From assembly GCF_018403665.1 (NCBI RefSeq), contig NZ_BOVJ01000059.1, positions 1-64,000 of the forward strand: 64,000 nucleotides of DNA, read 5' to 3'. Position 1 is the first letter of the stretch. Each line of letters begins with the position of its first letter. Below are positions 7,420-17,297 of this stretch, in pieces. The notes beneath the pieces were generated by a model. That model searched no databases. It saw only the letters and a program-made list of their open reading frames with translations, and was not told the origin of the DNA. Made by a program: the position numbers and the translations under genes. The DNA is from Paenibacillus cisolokensis. Its GTDB lineage: Bacteria > Bacillota > Bacilli > Paenibacillales > Paenibacillaceae.

Positions 7420-9400
7420 TTACGGATTTCGGAATATTTTGCTGATCGTTTCCCCGTCAATGCGCACCTGATACAGCACTTCCGAAGGGCGCGTCGAGCC
7501 CGGCGGATATTTCGGCGTTACCCGTACGAACACATCCTTGCCCGCCAACACTTCTTCGGCGATCATTTTCTCGAATTCGCGGAACGCGCCGCGGTTGACC
7601 GTCGGGTTCTGCGGGAAAATATTGCCCGATTTGCGGCTGCCGAGACCGCCGAGCTTGTTGCCGATCGCATGGCCGGCGTCATCGGTCCGGCGGCCGAGCA
7701 TGCGCGCGAATCTGCGCGACGCGTCGTTGGTAATCGTGCCGGTGTCGATATGGCGCGGTTCGATCTTCGCAAAGACCGATATAATCTGGCCGCGGCTGCC
7801 GAGCGTCGTACGGTACGTAAGACCCGCCTTCGTCGTGATTTCGTATCGGGCCAGCCCTTTGGCGGACGGCAGCATGCGGGCGGCTGCGATTCTCCCGAAC
7901 GGCAGGCGGTTAAGACCGAGCGTGAACAGCGCGGCCGCGGCATATTCCGGCGATTTCAGCCGGCCGGGATGGCGAATGATATCGGCAACTTGATGGCCGC
8001 TGGCGACGATGCCGTAGCCGAACGAAACGGCGCCGATCGCCGACCATACGCCCATGAACGGAAAAGAAAGGGCGAATGCGCCGGCAATGATGGCAGCCTT
8101 CTCCCAACCGGATCGCCGGTCCCACCAGGACTGCAGGTTGTCGAACAGGCAGGCGAAGCATGTATCGTGCGAGCCGTCCGGCGTCCAGCCGCTTACGGCG
8201 GTCAGGCCGATGATGAAGAGCAGCGCAACGGCTGCGATCGTCATCGCTCCGTGAATGGAATAGACCCGTTCGTTCAACAGAGGCAGACGGGCTTTACCTT
8301 CCGCGTTGCCGTGCAGCAAGGCCATCCCCAGCTCGCGCCGTTCGCGATAAAAATAGAGCAGGTAGCCGAATTGCCGCCGGTCCTTGAACAGCATCCAGGT
8401 CAGAAGGAGCAGCTCGCTGACCGGATTGATGACCGGTTCGTATTGAAGCGCCGGCAGCTGGTTTTTCAACTTGTTCAGCTGGATGTAATCGATCAGAACG
8501 GCCGCCGCGATCATCAGCAGAAGAAGCGGTTCGGCCCGGTATCCGCTGCCGAGCCATTCGTGAATGCGTTCCAGCCAGCCCGGCGTTTGATAGTCGCCGT
8601 TCCACACCGCGTGATCGAGAATGGCCCATAAGAGCAGGAAGAGCGGGAACAGAAAACGGCGTACGTCAGCCGCTTCCGGAAGCGGATCGCAAAACCGGCG
8701 CCAAGCGCGATAAGCGCTGTCAGTACGGCATGGCCGCTGCTCATCTTGTCCGGCAAGAAGCTGCTTTCGAAGTAGCCGGGAAACCAGTCATACAGCTCCC
8801 AATGCAGCACCTGGCCGTCCAATAGCGTCATGCCGTAGGGGAACATCCCGGACACGAAGCGCCGGACCGTCTCCTCCATCCATTGAAAGCCTGCGCCGGT
8901 CGCGCCGCCGATCAGCGCGTAATCGGCCAGGCTGAGTGTGGACGCGCGCCGTGACAGGAACAGGAAGACGCCTAGCGGAAGCAGCTTCATCATTTCTTCC
9001 ATTATCGGCGTCACGACCGCCGTGCTCCAGATATCCCGCGCTTCGCCGCCGAACAGAGCCGTAATCGCGTTGACGATGACCGTATTGATCGGCACGGTCA
9101 GCCATGCGCCCGCCAGAAAAAGTAGGAGCAGGTTCGCCATGTCAACGTTTTGCTGCGGCATAGAAACCAAAATTGCAGCAGGACATATAGCGACCAGCCA
9201 TACTGAAGAAGCATCGTGCGCGATTCTTTCATATAGAAAAGGCTGGCCAGGAAACCGGCCACCAAAATCCAGGACAAAATCGAATAGAGCGTGTAAAGGA
9301 CCGGATATTTTCGCAGCAGTTGCTGCGCGAACTCGCCGATCGCTTCGAGCCCGGAACGGATTCCGGTCCGGACATTGCCCAACATGCCGTTCGGCTTCAA
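7420..9400 (-). pseudogene. PrsW-type intramembrane protease fused to DNA/RNA endonuclease domain (frameshifted twice)
   Basis: Three frames join into one 660-residue protein if one base is restored in each A4 run (plus strand) at 9169-9172 and 8653-8656. The TTG start follows AAAGGAGAG. Residues 30-265 are a multi-helix membrane domain with all four PrsW motifs: E135E136xxK139, F172xxxE176, H224 and H264xxxN268. More helices follow (290-310, 385-400, 435-470). The last ~90 residues match Endonuclease_NS_2 toxins: DDAGHAIGNKLGG (H578), then NIFPQNPTVNRG and FREFEK. Such nuclease domains end many polymorphic and LXG toxins. The downstream small gene may encode immunity. Fusion to a protease is unusual; the nuclease side is unknown but a cytoplasmic or released toxin is plausible. 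Confidence 0.75.
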
Positions 9401-9600
9401 GGTTTCACTCTCCTTTCGCAGGGCTCGGGCGCCTAGATACTATAACCGAATTTGGGCGAGATTGGTATAGGACAAAATTCCATTTTTGACGCATTTTTGT
9501 GACCGGAGGCGCAAAGCGCCGAAAACCGCAGATAACGCGCCGGATTCGGCCTTTGTTCATCAATTTGTGATAGCCGGGACGGTCCGACCAAAGAACTATC

Positions 9601-9609
9601 TGCTATAAT
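9601..9609 (+). promoter_or_regulatory. Extended -10 promoter of the CopC-like gene
   Basis: TGCTATAAT carries the TGn extension and a consensus -10. No good -35 lies 17 bp upstream. Transcription would start near 9616, which excludes the upstream ATG at 9608 as start. Confidence 0.5.
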
Positions 9610-9640
9610 GAAGGCGCAAATGCCGAGGATGGAGGGAAAC

Positions 9641-10363
9641 ATGATGTTGCTGCGAATGCGAAAAAGAAAAATACAAAAATATCGGTTATTGCTTGCGGTG
9701 CTTATCGCATGCGCCGTACTGCCCCGGACGGCATGGGGTCACTCCGCTCTCGTCGAATCGTCGCCGGAAGCGAACAGCGTTGTGAAACAGCCGCCGACGG
9801 AAATTACGCTAACATTTAATACGAAGATCGAACCCGTCAGCGCAATCGTCGTCAAGCGCGAAGACAAAACATCGGTTGCATTGGCGGAAACGAAGGTGGA
9901 CGGCAAGCGGATCGTCGCCTCTTTGGAGGAACCGCTGGAGAACGGACGCTATACGGTCGATTGGAGCATTATCGGGGAAGACGGCCATGCCATAGACGGT
10001 GCATTCGCGTTTGAGGTGCAGGTTCCCGATGAGGCGGAGACGCCCGCCGGACAGCAGACCGAAGAGCGGACGGATATGTCCGGAGATTCGGCCGCGGGAG
10101 CGGAGAATAATCCGGCTGCAGGCGGCGGCGAACAGCCGGCGGCAGCTGATGATACGGCCGATTCTTCCGAAGGAGGATCGGAGACGGGAGCGGCGGCGGA
10201 AGATCCGTCTGCAACCGATGAGCAGAACGCGGCGCCTCTGCCGGAGAAGGACGATAGCGGCCGGGGAACGGCGCGCTTCAATATGCTGTGGCTGGCCGGA
10301 GGCGTCGCCGTCATCGTGCTGGTTCTTGCCGGACTGTCCTCCGTGCGCCGCGGCAAGCCATAA
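9641..10363 (+). CDS. CopC-domain copper-binding protein, membrane anchored
   Basis: An exported protein with a signal peptide (basic start, then LLAVLIACAVLP) cleaved before WGHSALVESSP. The histidine just after cleavage and the one in EDGHAIDGAF are the copper ligands of the CopC/YcnJ N-terminal family. The CopC beta-barrel spans about 100 residues. An acidic Ala/Glu/Gly-rich linker of ~90 residues and one C-terminal helix (MLWLAGGVAVIVLVLAGL) anchor it. GGAGGG at 9631 favours ATG 9641 or 9644. There is no CopD domain. A role in copper binding at the cell surface is inferred. Confidence 0.82.
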   Translation: MMLLRMRKRKIQKYRLLLAVLIACAVLPRTAWGHSALVESSPEANSVVKQPPTEITLTFNTKIEPVSAIVVKREDKTSVALAETKVDGKRIVASLEEPLENGRYTVDWSIIGEDGHAIDGAFAFEVQVPDEAETPAGQQTEERTDMSGDSAAGAENNPAAGGGEQPAAADDTADSSEGGSETGAAAEDPSATDEQNAAPLPEKDDSGRGTARFNMLWLAGGVAVIVLVLAGLSSVRRGKP

Positions 10364-10537
10364 TCGGGCCGGCAAGCGTTCACGGAACGAACCCGGCTAT
10401 GCAAGCGGCCCCGATATTCTGCCGGCAGTCCGAAAATAGCCCAAAATACCTGTTAAAATATAACTATTTATAGTATATTATTTTCTGGTAATATGGTTAT
10501 ATTTACCTACAACAGGGTGAGGGAGAGATGTGGGACG

Positions 10538-12462
10538 ATGAAAAGGTTTATGAGTGCGGTGCTGGCATGCTGCCTGCTCGTCGGCATCGTGACGGCGGGC
10601 AGCGGAGGGACGGCGGCGGCCGCCGCGGCGGATGCGAAAATCGCCGAAGTCGGGCGCAACGGATCGCTGCTGATGGAAGACGGTTCGCTCTGGATCGACA
10701 GCCTGGGCAACCGCAAGCTTCAACATTTTCCGAATATGAAAGCGAAGGCTTTGGTCGAAGAGGAGCGTACCGGCTATGCGTTGACGAGCGACGGCAAAAT
10801 TCTGTCGTGGAGCTCGGGACAGAAGCCCAAAGTCGTGAAGGAAGATAAAAGCATTCGCGAGCTGAAGCTCGGCTACTGGCTCAGGTCGGACGGGACCGTC
10901 CGGGGGTTCGACAAGCGGGCGGACAAGCTGCAAAATGTCGTACATTTTTATAACGGGGAAGCTCTTGTCGCGTTGACCGGAAACGGCGAATTGCTGGTCA
11001 ACTTGGGAGGGGACGAGTTCCAAAAAATCGATACCATTGAGTCCCCTTCATCGGTCGCCGATATTGCGATGTATGGATTCGATGTCGTCGTGCATTACAA
11101 AAACGGGGACGTCGTCTTACATTCGTGGTTTAATGTCTGGGATAAGAGCGACCCGCCGCAAACGATTGCGCAAAACGTCGTTCATCTGTCGACGAATTCG
11201 AACGGCCATCTGTTTTTGACCCATCGGGACGGAACGGTATCCTACTATAGAAGCGGCGAGCTGAATGCCTTGAAAGAAACCAAGGACTTCGTCAAAACGG
11301 TCGGCGTCGGCTACGCTTCCTTCTACGGTAAGAAGCGGGACGGCAGCTGGGTGTACTACGAGGAAGGCAAGACGAAGCTTGTGACCGTTCCGAAAATCGC
11401 AAGCTTGTCGGTCAAGCTGTCGGACCCGCTCCCGTATGTGGGCGACAAGGTGAAGGTCGATATCGTCGCGAACTATTCGAACAACGACAAAAAACGATAC
11501 CGCTGAAAGAAGCGGATCTGGTAATCGAGAAGCCTTATATCGCCGAACGTTCAAGTGACGGTAGGTTGAAAGTGAAGGCGGCGGGCACGACGAAAATTAC
11601 CGTCAAACAGGGCGGCGTTTCGAAGTCGGTCACGCTTTCCGCTTCTTACGGCTATTATCTGCAATACGCCAAACAAGTAAACGGCGTCATTTACATCCCC
11701 GTCAAAGATGTGTTCGAAACGATGGGCGCCAAAGTATCCTATAACAGCGGAACGAAAACGTTTACAGCGAAACTGGGCAATACCGTCGTCGAGCTGAAGC
11801 AGGGAAGCGCAAACGCCAAAGTGGACGGAAAGGCGGTCCGGATGAAAGGCACGGTGCGGCAGGAGAACGGCATGACCGTATTTCCGGCAAGCTTGCTGGC
11901 CGATCAATTCGGCGCCAAGCTGAAATGGGACGCGAAGCGGCAGGTGCTCACGGTCAGCTTCGGCCAGGGGCATATCTGGATCGAATCGGTCGATACGCAG
12001 GCAATCGACAAGCGCACCGCATTGGGAGGCTTGAACGCTTATATCGGCAAAACGTATTACGTCAATCATTATCAAGGCTGGAAACGGTTCATGAAGGTGA
12101 AGCTTGTCGATATCGAGGTGGAGGACCGGATGTACAAGCCGGTGTTCCAGACGGATGGCGGCAAGCAGTACGCCGGATATTCGACGACGGCGGACCGGCT
12201 GAAAGAATTGCTGGCCGACGATTATACGTTCCTGAATTACGATCCGTACAAAAAGTACAAATGGCCGTCGTCGGTGTGGAAATTGATCGAAGCCGAGAAA
12301 ATCGCGATCGGCATGACGAAACAGCAAGTTCTGCTGTCATGGGGGGAACCGACCTCCACCAGCACCGTGTCGGGCTCCGGCATTACGGTGGAAACGTGGG
12401 GGTATGGCTATTACACGTTCGTTACGTTTACGAACGGCAAAGTGTCCTCCATCGTCAGATAG
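10538..12462 (+). pseudogene. Secreted copper-amine-oxidase-domain protein with BamE-like tail (frameshifted)
   Basis: The first frame has a signal peptide (MKRFMSAVLACCLLVG, then Ala-rich) and ~300 residues of short beta repeats such as SDGKILSWSSG and RDGTVSYYRSG, reminiscent of RCC1 blades. It breaks at the A6 run 11489-11494. Restoring one A continues as TIPLKEADLVIEK, then a copper amine oxidase N-terminal-like domain (YIPVKDVFETMGAKVSY, FPASLLADQFGAKLKWD), and a C-terminal SmpA/BamE-like module (IGMTKQQVLLSWGEPTS). The reconstructed length is 641 residues. This is a common cell-surface architecture in Paenibacillus; no enzyme activity is implied by the domain name. Confidence 0.72.
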
Positions 12463-12543
12463 TGTCCCGGCAGGGAACGAACCGAACGTCGCCGGCATAG
12501 CCGCGCAGCGGACCGGATGCTGCTGCGCGGGGGACCGCATGAC

Positions 12544-12570
12544 AAAAGGGGCGCGGATTACCCGCACCCC
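12544..12570 (-). terminator. Terminator of the P-type ATPase gene, overlapping its stop codon
   Basis: On the minus strand GGGGTGCGG pairs with CCGCGCCCC (9 bp with one G-U) and runs into TTTTG. The ATPase stop codon lies in the loop. Confidence 0.6.
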
Positions 12571-14828
12571 TTTCCGCGTCCCGGCAGCAGTACGGTCAGA
12601 CTGACGAGGGTGACGAAGACGGTTGCGCCCATGTCCGACAGTATGGCGATCCAGAGCGTCAGCCAGCCGGGAATCGTCAGCAGCAGCGCCAGCAGCTTGA
12701 GACCGAGCGATACGGCAATATTGAAGCGAATGATGCGGTTGACTCTCCGCGATACCGATACGGCCTCCGGCAGCTTGCCGAGATGATCCTGCATCAGGAC
12801 GATATCGGCCGTCTCGATGGCGCTGTCCGTTCCTTTGCCCATGGCGATGCCGAGATGGGCGGAGGCAAGGGCGGGCGCGTCGTTGATCCCGTCGCCGATC
12901 ATGCCGACTTTGCCCCGCGCCGCCAGCTCTTTCACCCGGGCCACTTTGTCTTCCGGCAGAAGGCCGCCGTAAAATTCGTCTACGCCGACCGCGCGGGCGA
13001 CCTTCTCGGCGGTCTGCCTGTGGTCGCCGGTCAGCATGACCGTCCGGATGCCGCGGCGGTGCAGCTCCGCTATCGTCTGCCGGCTTTCCTCGCGAATTTC
13101 GTCGGCGATGCCGAACATGCCGAGCAGCTTGCTGCCATCGGCGACGAGCACGATCGTCAGCCCTTCCGCTTTCATGGCCGCAATATCCGCTTGCTCCTTC
13201 TCCGACAGCGCAAGCTGTCCGACGCCCGTCTCATTGCCGGCGTAATAGTCCGTACCGTCTATCGCGGCGACGATGCCGCGGCCGGATAGCGTCTCGACCC
13301 GGTCCGGAGTGCGGGGAACGACGCCGAGCCGGGACGTCTCCTTCAGCACCGCTTTGGCGAGCGGATGGGACGACGTGCTCTCGATGGCGGCGGCTACATC
13401 GTAAAATTTCTCCTCGTCGTAGACGACGGTCCGCACGACATGCGGCTCGCCTTTCGTCAGCGTGCCCGTCTTGTCGAAAGCAATCGTATCGAGCTTGCCA
13501 AGCTGCTCCAGAAATACGCCGCCTTTGATCAGAATGCCGTCCCGGGCGCTGCGCGCGATGCCCGAAACAATCGCAATCGGGGACGACAGAATAAGCGCGC
13601 ACGGACAGCCGACGATCAATACGGCCAGCCCTTGGTACAGCCATATCATCCAGTCGCCTCCGAACAGCAGGGGAGGGGCCAGAAAGACTACAAGCGCCAC
13701 GGCGATGATGAGCGGCGTATAGTAACGGGCGAATCGGTTAATGAATAATTCCGTCGGCGTTTTCGTTTCCTGGGCTTCCTCGACGAGGTGAAGAATTTTG
13801 GCCAGGGAAGAATCCCGGTAGGGCCGGTCGATGCGGACGTGGAGCAAGCCTTCGTTGTTGATGCTCCCGCCGTACACGAAATCGCCGGCGTTCTTCTCGA
13901 CCGGCATCGACTCGCCGGTTATGGCGGCTTCATTGACCGAGCTTGCGCCGTGCACGATCGTGCCGTCCGACGGAATTTTCCCGCCGGGCTTGACGACGAC
14001 CGTATCGTTGGCCGCGAGCGCAGCGATCGGCACGATTCTTTCGCGGCCGCCTTCGAGACGAACGGCTTCTTTCGGCGCCGCCTGCAGTATCGCTTCCATC
14101 GAACGGCGGGCTTTCTCCATGCCGTAGCCTTCCAGCAGCTCATTAACGCCGAACAGCAGGGCGACAAGCGTCGCCTCTTTCCATTCGCCGATCGCGACGG
14201 CGCCGATGAGCGCAATCGACATCAGCGTGTCGATGTTGAAGCGGAGCCGGACCAGATTGCGGATGCCGCGAAGAAACGTTCGATAGCCGCTTAACGCAAT
14301 GGAGAGCAAATAGAGCGCTGCCGAGACGCCCGCGCCGACCGCGGCCGATCCTTCCGCGCCGGAGCCGGCCAGCAAAGGGATGGCCAATGCGGCGGCATAC
14401 AATACGGCGGAGAAGATGAGCCATCTCAACATCCGGTTGCCGGCGCCATGTTCGTGATGGTGTTCATGACCTTCATCGTGCCGTTGCGCTTCCGCATGAT
14501 CGTGCACATGATCATGCCCATGATCGTGCGCATGATCATGCGAGCGATCGTTGCCGGCGGTGTCGTGACGATGAACGTCGTTCTCGCATGAACACGCCGC
14601 GACAGCGGCGGCTGCCCCGCCGCCGTCATTCGATACGAGGAAGGCGCCGTCCGATTTCAGAATCGCCGCTACCCGTTTCATTTCGATACGGGAATCGATC
14701 GTCAGTTTGCCGGAGTTGTAGCTCAGCGACGCCGAATCCCCGAACGGGAGCTGCCGGATTTGACGTTCCAGCTCTTGTGCGCAGTTTCCGCAAGACAGCC
14801 CCTTTACCCGGTATTCTTTCATGGCCAT
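12558..14828 (-). CDS. Heavy-metal P1B-type ATPase (CadA/ZntA type)
   Basis: Membrane pump of ~756 residues that exports Zn2+, Cd2+ or Pb2+. An N-terminal HMA domain has the metal pair GLSCGNC. A long His/Asp-rich tract with many HDH and HDHGHD repeats (about residues 85-130) follows. Then come TGES in the actuator, the CPC transmembrane motif (VGCPCALIL, Zn/Cd class), DKTGT phosphorylation site, SSHPLA and GDGINDAPAL. The start at 14828 is chosen because GAGGGA lies six bases upstream of ATG GCC ATG. It is divergent from a CadC-like repressor with an operator in between, which explains metal-induced expression. Confidence 0.93.
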   Translation of the reverse strand: MAMKEYRVKGLSCGNCAQELERQIRQLPFGDSASLSYNSGKLTIDSRIEMKRVAAILKSDGAFLVSNDGGGAAAAVAACSCENDVHRHDTAGNDRSHDHAHDHGHDHVHDHAEAQRHDEGHEHHHEHGAGNRMLRWLIFSAVLYAAALAIPLLAGSGAEGSAAVGAGVSAALYLLSIALSGYRTFLRGIRNLVRLRFNIDTLMSIALIGAVAIGEWKEATLVALLFGVNELLEGYGMEKARRSMEAILQAAPKEAVRLEGGRERIVPIAALAANDTVVVKPGGKIPSDGTIVHGASSVNEAAITGESMPVEKNAGDFVYGGSINNEGLLHVRIDRPYRDSSLAKILHLVEEAQETKTPTELFINRFARYYTPLIIAVALVVFLAPPLLFGGDWMIWLYQGLAVLIVGCPCALILSSPIAIVSGIARSARDGILIKGGVFLEQLGKLDTIAFDKTGTLTKGEPHVVRTVVYDEEKFYDVAAAIESTSSHPLAKAVLKETSRLGVVPRTPDRVETLSGRGIVAAIDGTDYYAGNETGVGQLALSEKEQADIAAMKAEGLTIVLVADGSKLLGMFGIADEIREESRQTIAELHRRGIRTVMLTGDHRQTAEKVARAVGVDEFYGGLLPEDKVARVKELAARGKVGMIGDGINDAPALASAHLGIAMGKGTDSAIETADIVLMQDHLGKLPEAVSVSRRVNRIIRFNIAVSLGLKLLALLLTIPGWLTLWIAILSDMGATVFVTLVSLTVLLPGRGKGCG

Positions 14829-14859
14829 GATTCGTCCCTCATTCCGGATCACAAATTAA

Positions 14860-14879
14860 ATATGAATACTTGTTCATAT
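14860..14879. promoter_or_regulatory. ArsR/SmtB-family operator (9-2-9 inverted repeat)
   Basis: ATATGAATA-CT-TGTTCATAT is a 9-2-9 inverted repeat with a single mismatch, matching the known CadC/SmtB operator form. It lies between the divergent ATPase and repressor genes. Confidence 0.82.
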
Positions 14880-14964
14880 AATATGTTTAAATTGCGGAAA
14901 TGTCAATGCGGTTTCGAACCCGTAATCTTTCTGATATAATAATCCGAAAGGCGGTGGACGTGAC

Positions 14965-15330
14965 ATGGAACGAACGATGGAAGAAGTTTGTGAGGATACC
15001 TGTACCGGTTCCGAACTCGCGGCGGACGATTGGAACGGCACCCGCATCGATGAGCAGACAGCGATCGATCTTGCCGAGTTGTTCAAGGCGCTGGGCGATC
15101 CGACGCGTATGAAACTGATTTACGCGCTGCTCGACCGCGAGCTGTGTGTCCACGATTTGTGCGTCATTCTTAATATGACCCAATCGGCAGTGTCGCATCA
15201 GCTCCGCTATTTGCGCAACGTTCGCATCGTCAAGCGCCGTAAAACGGGGAAAACGGTCTACTATTCGCTCGACGACACCCACGTCAAAGAAATCGTGCTG
15301 CTTACGATTCAACATTTGGCGCATGGTTGA
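14965..15330 (+). CDS. ArsR-family metal-sensing repressor (CadC-like)
   Basis: A 121-residue winged-helix dimer that releases DNA on binding metal. It carries two possible sensor sites. The alpha3N site has C9, C13 and C61, with H63 where S. aureus CadC has its second helix cysteine (ELCVHDLC here, ELCVCDI there). The alpha5 site has D104, H106, H117 and H120, the exact spacing of CzrA. The recognition helix is TQSAVSHQLRYLR. It is divergent from the P1B ATPase gene and the 9-2-9 operator is between them. Cd/Pb/Zn response is likely; which site drives it cannot be told. Confidence 0.9.
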   Translation: MERTMEEVCEDTCTGSELAADDWNGTRIDEQTAIDLAELFKALGDPTRMKLIYALLDRELCVHDLCVILNMTQSAVSHQLRYLRNVRIVKRRKTGKTVYYSLDDTHVKEIVLLTIQHLAHG

Positions 15331-15449
15331 TCGAGACGGACGTTTTCCATTCCGATCTATAGACATCGTGGGGAGAAGGGACTTCTTTGACGGAAGCCCT
15401 TTTCCTCTTTTCTGCAAGGAACTTCGACGAAAAGGGAGAGTGCTTCTTC

Positions 15450-16199
15450 ATGAACGCAGGGGAAAGAAAAACGGCGGTCATTACCGGAGCGGCCGGAGGC
15501 ATTGGACGCGCCCTTGCCGCAGGCTATGCCGGGGAAGGATTCGCGGTTGCGTTGATCGATAAGGATGAGGACGGACTGCGGGAAACCGGGAACATGGTGG
15601 AAGCGGCCGGAGGGAACGTGTATGTACGAAAGGTCGACCTGACGGATCCGGATCAAATCGCGGCCGGATTTCGGGATATCCGCGACGTGTGCGGCAGGGT
15701 GGACGTGCTGATCAACAATGCCGGACTCGGCGCGTGGAAATCGCCTTACGAGCTGTCGGTCGAGGAATGGGATTATGTCATCCATACCAATTTGCGCGGC
15801 ACCTTTCTCTGCTCCCGGGAGGCGGCTGCCGTCATGCGGGCGCAGGGCGGAGGCGCGATCGTGAACATCGCCTCGACCCGCGCCTTCATGTCGGAGCCGA
15901 ACTCGGAAGCTTATGCCGCTTCCAAAGGCGGCATCGTCGCGCTGACGCACGCGCTGGCGGTATCGCTCGGGCCGGACGGCATTACCGTCAATTGCATCAG
16001 TCCCGGCTGGATCGAAACCGGGGACTACGGCAAGCTCCGGCCCGAAGACCACGCGCAGCATCCCGCGGGAAGAGTCGGCAAGCCGGACGATATCGTCCGC
16101 GCCTGCCTGTATTTGACCGATTCGCGCAACCGTTTCGTTACCGGAACGAATATTACGGTAGACGGCGGGATGACGCGAAAGATGATCTATCTCGAATAA
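15450..16199 (+). CDS. Short-chain dehydrogenase/reductase (SDR)
   Basis: A 249-residue classical SDR. Cofactor motif TGAAGGIG is at residues 12-19, then D after LI (ALIDKDE) favouring NAD, NNAG, and the catalytic Ser (NIAST) with YAASK. The C-terminal half has the ISPGWIETG loop. AAAGGGAGAG ten bases upstream sets ATG 15450 rather than the longer frame. It stands alone between the metal-resistance genes and a convergent ABC operon. The substrate is unknown. Confidence 0.88.
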   Translation: MNAGERKTAVITGAAGGIGRALAAGYAGEGFAVALIDKDEDGLRETGNMVEAAGGNVYVRKVDLTDPDQIAAGFRDIRDVCGRVDVLINNAGLGAWKSPYELSVEEWDYVIHTNLRGTFLCSREAAAVMRAQGGGAIVNIASTRAFMSEPNSEAYAASKGGIVALTHALAVSLGPDGITVNCISPGWIETGDYGKLRPEDHAQHPAGRVGKPDDIVRACLYLTDSRNRFVTGTNITVDGGMTRKMIYLE

Positions 16200-16226
16200 C
16201 GGACCGATGGTCGGCCAGCCAGCGGA

Positions 16227-17297
16227 TCAAGAGCGCGAACGGATTTCCTGGCGCATGAACATCGCGTACGATATGCCGAAGCACGCCATCGTCGCGGCCA
16301 ACAGGCCGATCAGCTGCGGCCATACGAGCAGCACGCTTTGGCCGAGCGGCAGCGGGCTGGCGATCGCGCCGACAACTTGTTCGGCCGTCAGCGGACCGAG
16401 CGAGCGGACGCCGGGTGTCAACAGCGTCGTGGTCGCTTCCGAGAACAGGTAAGCGGGCGACAGACGGTTCAGCAGCAGAATGCCGTTGGCGTGGCTCAGC
16501 AGCTGGTCGACCGACGTTGCGTTCGCCGGCGCCGTCGCGCGCTCGATCAGGCCGACGATCATGCTGTAAAATACCGAGAAGAACAGCCAGAGCGCGATCC
16601 CCGAAAGCGCCGAAGTAGCCGCCTGGCGGAAGCGGATAGAGAACAGAATCGACAGGTTCAGCCAGAAGCCGACGTATACGATGGCGACAAGCGTGAACAG
16701 CACGACGCGGATGAATTCTTCCGGGGTCGGCGGATAGCCGATCGTCATAAGCCCGAGCCCCATGACGAGAAATCCGAGCGAGAACAGGACGACGGTAATG
16801 AGCAGCAGCGATGCGGTGAACTTCGCCAATATGAAGTCGTCCCGATAGACGGGATGGGACAGCAACCGGCCGAGCGTTCCTTTGCTGCGCTCCGAATTGA
16901 CGGCGTCGAACCCGAGTGCGATGCCGATCAGAGGACCGAGGAACGAGACGAATGTCGCGAACGTCGGCAACGTTCCGTCGGAAGCCGTAAACATTTTCAG
17001 AAACAGGAACGCCGTATCGGATTGCTCGTTGCCCGCGCTTTCTTTCAACGACGTAACGGCCCCGTAGATCGAACCGATGCAGGCAAGCACCGTAATGCCG
17101 ATCAGGATGCCGAACCGCCAGCTGCGCAAATGATCGCCGAATTCTTTCTGCACGATAACCCAAAAGGGGGAAGGCGTCCTTGCGCCGGATTGTTCCGCAT
17201 TCGCCTTGCGAATGCCGTTTCCGTCGGACGAAGGCCGTTCGGCCCGTATTTTCAGCTTCTTCAGCCATCCGCCAAGTTTAGCGATCGCTTCTTTCAA
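16227..17297 (-). CDS. ABC-2 type permease (NosY-like)
   Basis: A ~356-residue membrane protein. A soluble N-terminal ~55 residues is followed by SPFWVIVQKEFGDHLRSWRF, the amphipathic coupling helix typical of ABC-2 permeases, and about six membrane helices. A large extracellular loop of ~120 residues sits after the first helix (GSIYGAVTSLKE). The TTG start at 17297 overlaps the ATPase stop (TTGA) and has GGAGGG seven bases upstream. It forms an exporter with the ATPase and probably the NEW3 protein of the same operon. Substrate unknown. Confidence 0.82.
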   Translation of the reverse strand: MKEAIAKLGGWLKKLKIRAERPSSDGNGIRKANAEQSGARTPSPFWVIVQKEFGDHLRSWRFGILIGITVLACIGSIYGAVTSLKESAGNEQSDTAFLFLKMFTASDGTLPTFATFVSFLGPLIGIALGFDAVNSERSKGTLGRLLSHPVYRDDFILAKFTASLLLITVVLFSLGFLVMGLGLMTIGYPPTPEEFIRVVLFTLVAIVYVGFWLNLSILFSIRFRQAATSALSGIALWLFFSVFYSMIVGLIERATAPANATSVDQLLSHANGILLLNRLSPAYLFSEATTTLLTPGVRSLGPLTAEQVVGAIASPLPLGQSVLLVWPQLIGLLAATMACFGISYAMFMRQEIRSRS

